A stretch of 10,514 nt of DNA from an uncultured Candidatus Saccharibacteria bacterium (GTDB lineage: Bacteria > Patescibacteriota > Saccharimonadia > Saccharimonadales > Saccharimonadaceae): contig CALICZ010000033.1 of assembly GCA_938049075.1 (NCBI GenBank), forward strand, positions 1 to 10,514, read 5' to 3'. The notes beneath the pieces were generated by a model that was given only the letters and a program-made list of their open reading frames with translations, ran no database searches and had not been told where the DNA came from. This document shows, piece after piece, positions 6,593 to 10,514 of the stretch; within the stretch, counting starts at the first letter, position 1; the number at the start of each line of letters is the position of its first letter. The position numbers and the translations under genes are program-made.

Positions 6593-7039
6593 ATGGCTCG
6601 CTCTGCTCGCTCACACCACCCCGATGACTTTGCACTCGATATTGCGCATGACGAGCTAGATCTCTTTCGCTGGTTTCTCTTGGTGTATCTGCTGGGCAAG
6701 CCAATTCAATCGCCGGTGGCGGTGCAGACCTGGCGTCTCTTGGTGGAGCACCAACTCGATACGCCGTGGGCGCTGCTTGCGGTGGAGCGCAGACGCCTCG
6801 TGCGGCTACTGGATGAAGGCAAATACACGCGCTATGATGAGAAAACAGCGACGGCGCTGCGGCTGTGTGCACAGCAGCTGATTGACTGGTATGATGGCTC
6901 GCTGATGCTGCTCATCGATAGTAGCTCGGGCGAAGCTGAGTGCGCCAAACGTCTGCAAAAATTCTATGGTGTCGGTCCAAAGACGGCAGAGATTTTCCTG
7001 CGCGGCGTGGCTGAGTTATTTGCTCAGCGTGTGGAATAA
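6593..7039 (+). CDS. Short helix-hairpin-helix (HhH-GPD/endonuclease III-like) protein
   Basis: A 148-residue, mostly helical protein. Near the C-terminus, FYGVGPKTAEIFLRG (124-138) is a clear helix-hairpin-helix DNA-binding motif of the endonuclease III/HhH-GPD repair superfamily. K130 sits where endonuclease III has its catalytic lysine (in GVGRKTA). An upstream YTRYDEKTA (78-86) and the pattern LLGKPIQSPVAV (33-44) fit a family of small HhH proteins often annotated as DNA methylases or endonuclease III-like. The chain ends about 18 residues after K130, where endonuclease III has its catalytic aspartate, and there is no Fe-S cysteine cluster, so glycosylase activity is doubtful; DNA binding remains likely. 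The in-frame stop at 6575 rules out a longer start. It may be cotranscribed with the phosphodiesterase gene 42 nt downstream. Confidence 0.75.
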   Translation: MARSARSHHPDDFALDIAHDELDLFRWFLLVYLLGKPIQSPVAVQTWRLLVEHQLDTPWALLAVERRRLVRLLDEGKYTRYDEKTATALRLCAQQLIDWYDGSLMLLIDSSSGEAECAKRLQKFYGVGPKTAEIFLRGVAELFAQRVE

Positions 7040-7081
7040 GCGGTTGTCGGATAATAATAGAATCAATTCATGGAGAAATAA

Positions 7082-8092
7082 ATGCTCGATACATTTCGGA
7101 AAATAGGACAGAGCGGAGCGCAGTGGAGTCAGCAGCACTGGCGGTGGCTGGCAGTGTGTGGAGTGATTATCATGGGGCTGTGGCTTAATAACACGAGCCT
7201 GTTTGCGCCAAGGCAGCGCCCACGGATACTCGCTCATCGAGGCCTAGCGCAGACATTTGACTATAGCAAGGTTGGTAATGACACTAACACTGCAGCCATT
7301 ATGGATAAGCCCGAACACCCCTATCTTGAGAATACAATCCCGTCAATGCGCGCTGCCTTTGATCATGGTGCGGATGTGGTGGAGCTTGACCTCAAGCTCA
7401 CGAAGGATCAGCAATTAGCGGTCTTCCATGATGCAACATTGGAATACCGCACAGAAGCCAAGGGCGAGATTGGCAACTACACTATGGCTGAGCTCAAGCA
7501 GTTTGACATTGGTTATGGCTACACGGCGGATGGTGGCAAAACCTTTCCATTCCGCGGCAAAGGGGTGGGCTTGATGCCCACGCTTGATGAGGTGCTGACG
7601 GCCTTTCCGCACAAAGATCTTCTTTTACACGTTAAGGACGGCAACCACCAGACATACGAAGTGCTGTGGGGAAAGCTCCGGGCAATGAACCCTGAACGCT
7701 TCAAACAAATTACAGTCTACGGTAATGACGATGGCATTGCCTGGCTGCGCCAACAAAGCGCTACGCTGCGTCTCTGTTCCAAGACAATGATGAAGGCCGG
7801 ATTGCTGCATTACTTGGCGGTTGGCTGGACGGGTTATGTGCCGCACGAGCTGCACAATATGGAGCTGCACATTCCGCGGCGCTATGCACCACTGCTATGG
7901 GGCTGGCCAGGTAAGTTTGTCGACCGAATGGCGGCGGTAAACACGCGAGTAATGTTGGTCGAAGGCGATGGACAGTGGTCAGCTGGGTTTGATACAGCGG
8001 AGAGCGTGACGCAGATACCGCCACAGTTTGGCGGGTATGTCTGGACGAACCGGATTGATCGGGTGCAGCCAGTGCTCGCGCGGCGGCGCTGA
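7082..8092 (+). CDS. Membrane-anchored glycerophosphodiester phosphodiesterase family protein
   Basis: A 336-residue protein with an N-terminal membrane anchor (about 22-36, WLAVCGVIIMGLWLN) and a GDPD-type TIM barrel outside the membrane. Family motifs are visible: AHRG (51-54) with catalytic H52 and R53, LENT (82-85), ELDLKLTKD (101-109, metal ligands E101 and D103), and HDATLE (116-121) with the second catalytic histidine. The C-terminal VWTNRIDRV corresponds to the family's closing strand. Such enzymes hydrolyse glycerophosphodiesters to sn-glycerol 3-phosphate and an alcohol, recycling lipid head groups. At the usual EIK motif the protein has LHVK (182-185), so the third metal-ligand glutamate appears to be replaced by H183. 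Long insertions at about 57-80 and 140-165 are also present. The ATG at 7082 follows GGAG (7072-7075) by six bases. Substrate is unknown; scavenging lipids from the host cell is a possible role. Confidence 0.88.
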   Translation: MLDTFRKIGQSGAQWSQQHWRWLAVCGVIIMGLWLNNTSLFAPRQRPRILAHRGLAQTFDYSKVGNDTNTAAIMDKPEHPYLENTIPSMRAAFDHGADVVELDLKLTKDQQLAVFHDATLEYRTEAKGEIGNYTMAELKQFDIGYGYTADGGKTFPFRGKGVGLMPTLDEVLTAFPHKDLLLHVKDGNHQTYEVLWGKLRAMNPERFKQITVYGNDDGIAWLRQQSATLRLCSKTMMKAGLLHYLAVGWTGYVPHELHNMELHIPRRYAPLLWGWPGKFVDRMAAVNTRVMLVEGDGQWSAGFDTAESVTQIPPQFGGYVWTNRIDRVQPVLARRR

Positions 8093-8131
8093 GTTTTATA
8101 CACTTGAGTGAAATGAGGTAGGATAGGTGAC

Positions 8132-8145
8132 AGACGCGCGCGTCT
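8132..8145. promoter_or_regulatory. 14-bp perfect palindrome upstream of rclA-like gene, candidate operator
   Basis: AGACGCGCGCGTCT is its own reverse complement. It occupies the -35 position relative to a TATACT (8159-8164) that is itself inside the palindrome TAGTATACTA (8156-8165), and there is no consensus -35 there. A terminator is unlikely: the stem would be five pairs with no T-tract. A dimeric regulator site is the best reading. Confidence 0.4.
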
Positions 8146-8177
8146 TGTTCTTGAGTAGTATACTAAACGAATCATTA

Positions 8178-8216
8178 TTGTAATTCATTTATATTAGTTG
8201 TAATCTATGCGATAAT
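8178..8216 (+). promoter_or_regulatory. Direct repeats and -10-like element upstream of rclA-like gene
   Basis: TTGTAATTCAT (8178-8188) and TTGTAATCTAT (8198-8208) match at 9 of 11 positions and start exactly 20 bp apart, about two helical turns, followed by GATAAT (8211-8216). This layout is like tandem half-sites of AraC-type activators. The surrounding sequence is AT-rich, so chance similarity is possible. Confidence 0.3.
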
Positions 8217-8236
8217 GTTGACGAAGGAGAAGTAGA

Positions 8237-9562
8237 ATGCACACACAATTTGATGCACTGATTATTGGTTTTGGTAAGGCAGGCAAGACGCTAGCGGTAG
8301 CGCTCGCCGGGGCAGGTCAGCGGGTAGCGCTGGTGGAGCAATCACCGCAGATGTATGGTGGGACGTGTATTAATATTGCGTGCATTCCAACCAAGACGCT
8401 CGTGAGTGCGGCAGCGGCTGGCCGGTCGATCGACGAAGCGTTTGCGCGCAAAACAGCAGTCGTAAAGAAGCTCAATAGCAAGAACTACCACATGCTGGCG
8501 GATAACCCGGGCGTGATGGTTATTGATGGCAGTGCGTCGTTTGTTGATGCGCACACGGTGAGCGTCCAGGCGGGTGAGGAGCATATTGAGCTGCAGGCAG
8601 ATCGGTTGTTCATTAATACTGGTGCAGTGCCGGTGATGCCAGCGATTGCTGGCCTTGAGCAATCGGCCCATGTCTATACCAGTACAGAAGTGCTCAACCA
8701 GCAGCTGAAGCCACGGCGGCTAGCGGTGATTGGCGCTGGGCCGATTGGCCTCGAGTTCGCCTCGACCTATGCGGCTCTTGGCACAGAGGTCACGCTCTAC
8801 CATCGCCGGGCGCAGCTGCTTCCGCACGAAGAGCCGTCTGTTGCCCAAGCAGTTGCTCAGGCTCTGGAAGAGCAGGGTATAACACTCGTGCTTGCATCAG
8901 GCATACAACAGGTGCGCGATACAGACCACGGCGTTGCTGTAATAAGTGGCGGTGATGAACAAGTATATGATGCCGTGCTTATGGCCGCCGGCCGCCGGCC
9001 TAATACCAGTCAGCTTGGCCTCGCCGCCGCTGGTGTTGAGACTGATGAGCGCGGTGCGATCATCGTTAATGACCATTTGCAAACCACTCAGCCGCACATT
9101 TGGGCGCTGGGCGATGTGAATGGCGGGCCACAGTATACCTATGTGTCACTCGACGACTTTCGTATTGTAAAGAGCCAGCTCCTTGGTGATGGGAGCTATA
9201 CGCGGGCGCAGCGTGCAGTATTGCCTCATGTGATATTTATGCAGACACCACTGGCGCGTGTTGGTCTGACCGAAGCAGCAGCTCACGCGCAGTATGGTGA
9301 TGATGTGAAGGTTAAAGAGCTGCCAGCTATGGCGGTGCCGCGCATGCATGTTGATAATAAGACAACGGGGCTACTCAAAGCAGTGGTCCAGCCATCGACA
9401 GGCCATATTCTTGGCGCGACGCTCTTTTGCCAGCAGGCTCCAGAGGTGATTAATACTATCAAAACAGTGATGGATACTGGTTTGCCCTATACTACGCTGC
9501 GCGACCAGATATTCACTCATCCAACGGTGAGTGAGGCGTTGAATGATTTGTTTGCCATCTAG
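8237..9562 (+). CDS. rclA: RclA-like FAD-dependent pyridine nucleotide-disulfide oxidoreductase
   Basis: The 441-residue product has the same length as E. coli RclA as I recall it and matches its characteristic sequence throughout, for example IIGFGKAGKTLAVALA at the N-terminus and LRDQIFTHPTVSEALNDLF at the C-terminus. Domains: FAD-binding GFGKAG (11-16), redox-active pair C44 and C49 in GGTCINIAC, NAD(P)H-binding VIGAGPIG (164-171), second FAD motif WALGDV (289-294), and a C-terminal dimerisation domain. The usual HPE motif of disulfide reductases is HPT here (428-430), as HPS in E. coli RclA, so classical disulfide reduction is less likely. E. coli RclA is a cytoplasmic copper(II) reductase that protects against hypochlorous acid; a similar role is inferred. 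Mercuric reductase is ruled out by the absence of its C-terminal cysteine pair. AAGGAG just upstream (about 8224-8229) supports the start. The gene appears monocistronic, ending at the strong terminator at 9594. Confidence 0.88.
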   Translation: MHTQFDALIIGFGKAGKTLAVALAGAGQRVALVEQSPQMYGGTCINIACIPTKTLVSAAAAGRSIDEAFARKTAVVKKLNSKNYHMLADNPGVMVIDGSASFVDAHTVSVQAGEEHIELQADRLFINTGAVPVMPAIAGLEQSAHVYTSTEVLNQQLKPRRLAVIGAGPIGLEFASTYAALGTEVTLYHRRAQLLPHEEPSVAQAVAQALEEQGITLVLASGIQQVRDTDHGVAVISGGDEQVYDAVLMAAGRRPNTSQLGLAAAGVETDERGAIIVNDHLQTTQPHIWALGDVNGGPQYTYVSLDDFRIVKSQLLGDGSYTRAQRAVLPHVIFMQTPLARVGLTEAAAHAQYGDDVKVKELPAMAVPRMHVDNKTTGLLKAVVQPSTGHILGATLFCQQAPEVINTIKTVMDTGLPYTTLRDQIFTHPTVSEALNDLFAI

Positions 9563-9565
9563 GAA

Positions 9566-9584
9566 TAGCAAATTGTATTTGCTA
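9566..9584 (+). other. Perfect 8-bp hairpin directly after the rclA-like stop codon
   Basis: TAGCAAAT (9566-9573) and ATTTGCTA (9577-9584) form a perfect stem with a three-base loop, starting three bases after the TAG. No T-tract follows, so it is not a terminator alone; it may protect the 3' end or form a tandem structure with the terminator ten bases downstream. Confidence 0.45.
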
Positions 9585-9593
9585 GCTATAATG

Positions 9594-9619
9594 AAAACCT
9601 CCCTATGTGGGGAGGTTTT
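9594..9619. terminator. Strong bidirectional intrinsic terminator
   Basis: AAAACCTCCC (9594-9603) pairs perfectly with GGGAGGTTTT (9610-9619) around a six-base loop. The A-tract on one side and T-tract on the other make it work in both directions. It sits between the rclA-like gene and the convergent kinase-like gene ending at 9664, and probably serves both. Confidence 0.85.
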
Positions 9620-9663
9620 GTGATTACTATTACTAGGGTGGTTGTTATATAAAATCAGCAATA

Positions 9664-10514
9664 TTATCGCCGCGCCAGTGCGATAGTATCTTCTATATCC
9701 AGCTGGTCTAGGCTGTCGTGTGTGCTTGGGCCGGCTGCTTGTGTTTGCAGATAACCGTCAACGAACGCATCAATATCCGCTAGGGATGGAGTAAGTGTCA
9801 ACGTTTTACGATTGAACATGTTGCTTACATCACCAAGGCGATCGATGGTGGCATCGTGGCTGTAGCGGATATCGGTGTAGGTTTCGGTATCTAGGTGGCG
9901 GATGGTGCCACGTGAATCAAGCGCGAAATTCTTAGCCTGGGCGTCGCCATGAATAAAGCCATGGTTGTGAAGCTCTGCCATAGCACGGCCCGCTACCTGG
10001 TACATAGCCCGGCGAGTTTCTGCTGGGGTGTTGGGGCTCCATAGGTAGTTATCGAGTGTGTTGACGTTATGTTCGTAACGGCTTAACACGCCAACGCGCT
10101 GCGCCCCCCTGGCGGTATTCTCTGCACGAATAAAGCCAAGCGGTGTATAGACTTTGTGCTCACCAAAGCGCTCATTTACGGCCTTGGCTGCTAAGAACTC
10201 GCGACTAGCTGTAATGGGGTGTATGTACTTAACAGCTACAAGTTCGGTAGTGGTGCCAGCTTCTAACTGTGCCATGTGGAGCTGGCCAAAAGCAACCTTG
10301 GTGCGGCTATGCTGGCGGCCGCGCTCTAGGCCGGGCACTCGGTTGAGACTGCAGTCGTGTAAATTTTGGTTATTCACCGTGGTGGTAATACCAGACAGCT
10401 CTGGTGATAACAAGAGTAAATCACCTGTTGTAAGACTACCAAGCTTACGGATGAGTCGTTCATTACGGAAATCGCGCTTTGCGGCTGTTTCGCTGGTGGG
10501 AATATATTTCTTTT
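9664..10514 (-). CDS. Kinase-fold protein (Kdo/aminoglycoside-kinase-like), 5'-truncated by window edge
   Basis: The minus-strand frame stays open from the TAA at 9664 to the right edge, so the gene begins outside the window; a TTG at 10413 is internal, since the frame upstream of it reads as ordinary protein sequence (for example TSETAAKRDFRNERLIRKLG). Numbering from that TTG, kinase features are VAVK (59-62, ATP-binding lysine), a helix with E72, a hinge-like region around VLSRYEHNVNTLDNYL (109-124), the catalytic loop HGDAQAKN (155-162, D157 and N162) and HLDTE (173-177), where D175 stands for the DFG aspartate. The HGD and DTE forms are those of small-molecule or atypical kinases (Kdo kinase/WaaP, RIO/Bud32, APH types), not eukaryotic-type Ser/Thr kinases. 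Substrate cannot be told; a sugar or lipid head group or a protein are options. The gene converges on the rclA-like gene with a shared terminator. Confidence 0.75.
   Translation of the reverse strand, partial: KKYIPTSETAAKRDFRNERLIRKLGSLTTGDLLLLSPELSGITTTVNNQNLHDCSLNRVPGLERGRQHSRTKVAFGQLHMAQLEAGTTTELVAVKYIHPITASREFLAAKAVNERFGEHKVYTPLGFIRAENTARGAQRVGVLSRYEHNVNTLDNYLWSPNTPAETRRAMYQVAGRAMAELHNHGFIHGDAQAKNFALDSRGTIRHLDTETYTDIRYSHDATIDRLGDVSNMFNRKTLTLTPSLADIDAFVDGYLQTQAAGPSTHDSLDQLDIEDTIALARR

Noticed and set aside
10411..10413. TTG start for the kinase-like gene
   Set aside because: The frame continues open to the window edge with protein-like sequence, and no ribosome binding site precedes the TTG, so the true start lies outside the window.
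1..10514. CRISPR array, tRNA, rRNA, insertion sequence or integration site
   Set aside because: No regular repeat-spacer pattern, no cloverleaf or rRNA core sequences, no transposase or integrase, and no convincing direct repeats at the borders of the orphan-gene block were seen by eye.

Overview
The window looks like a chromosomal segment of a Patescibacteria/CPR bacterium, most probably Candidatus Saccharibacteria (TM7). This rests on the combination of genes: a VirD4/TraG-type secretion ATPase, a cysteine-rich surface protein with a DUF11-like domain and an LPxTG-type anchor, and a charged helical protein with two C-terminal membrane segments. It is inference, not a database result. UGA acts as a stop (the first gene ends in TGA), which argues against Gracilibacteria and Absconditabacteria, where UGA is read as glycine.

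Layout. 1-1718 (+): 3' part of a VirD4/TraG-like coupling ATPase with a roughly 190-residue disordered tail. 1719-4159: an AT-richer stretch with three unrecognised single genes (1810-2289, 2568-3302, 3434-3913), each apparently with its own promoter, plus a start-less gene remnant (2354-2527), a hairpin, and a possible micro-ORF on the minus strand. The third gene resembles small polymorphic-toxin immunity proteins in layout. 4160-6420 (-): a two-gene operon of an LPxTG-anchored surface protein followed 14 nt later by a coiled-coil/two-TM protein, driven by a clear extended -10 promoter at 6467-6495. 6593-7039 (+): a short helix-hairpin-helix DNA-repair-like protein transcribed divergently. 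7082-8092 (+): a membrane-anchored glycerophosphodiester phosphodiesterase. 8237-9562 (+): an RclA-like flavoprotein disulfide reductase. 9594-9619: a strong bidirectional terminator shared with a convergent kinase-like gene (9664 to the right edge, minus strand, 5' end outside the window).

How the parts may work together. The coupling ATPase and the 6420-4160 operon fit a cell-surface type IV secretion or conjugation apparatus, which in these host-attached cells could act at the contact with the host bacterium. The three orphan genes lie between those secretion-linked genes like accessory cargo; an immunity or effector role is a hypothesis. RclA-like reductases protect E. coli against reactive chlorine, so the flavoprotein gene would fit oxidative stress in a host-associated niche. 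Its upstream region holds a perfect 14-bp palindrome and a pair of direct repeats 20 bp apart, candidates for a regulator site.

Two genes (1810 and 6593) have promoter elements that place the predicted transcription start on the start codon and no Shine-Dalgarno sequence, so leaderless transcription is likely there, while the other genes carry ribosome binding sites.
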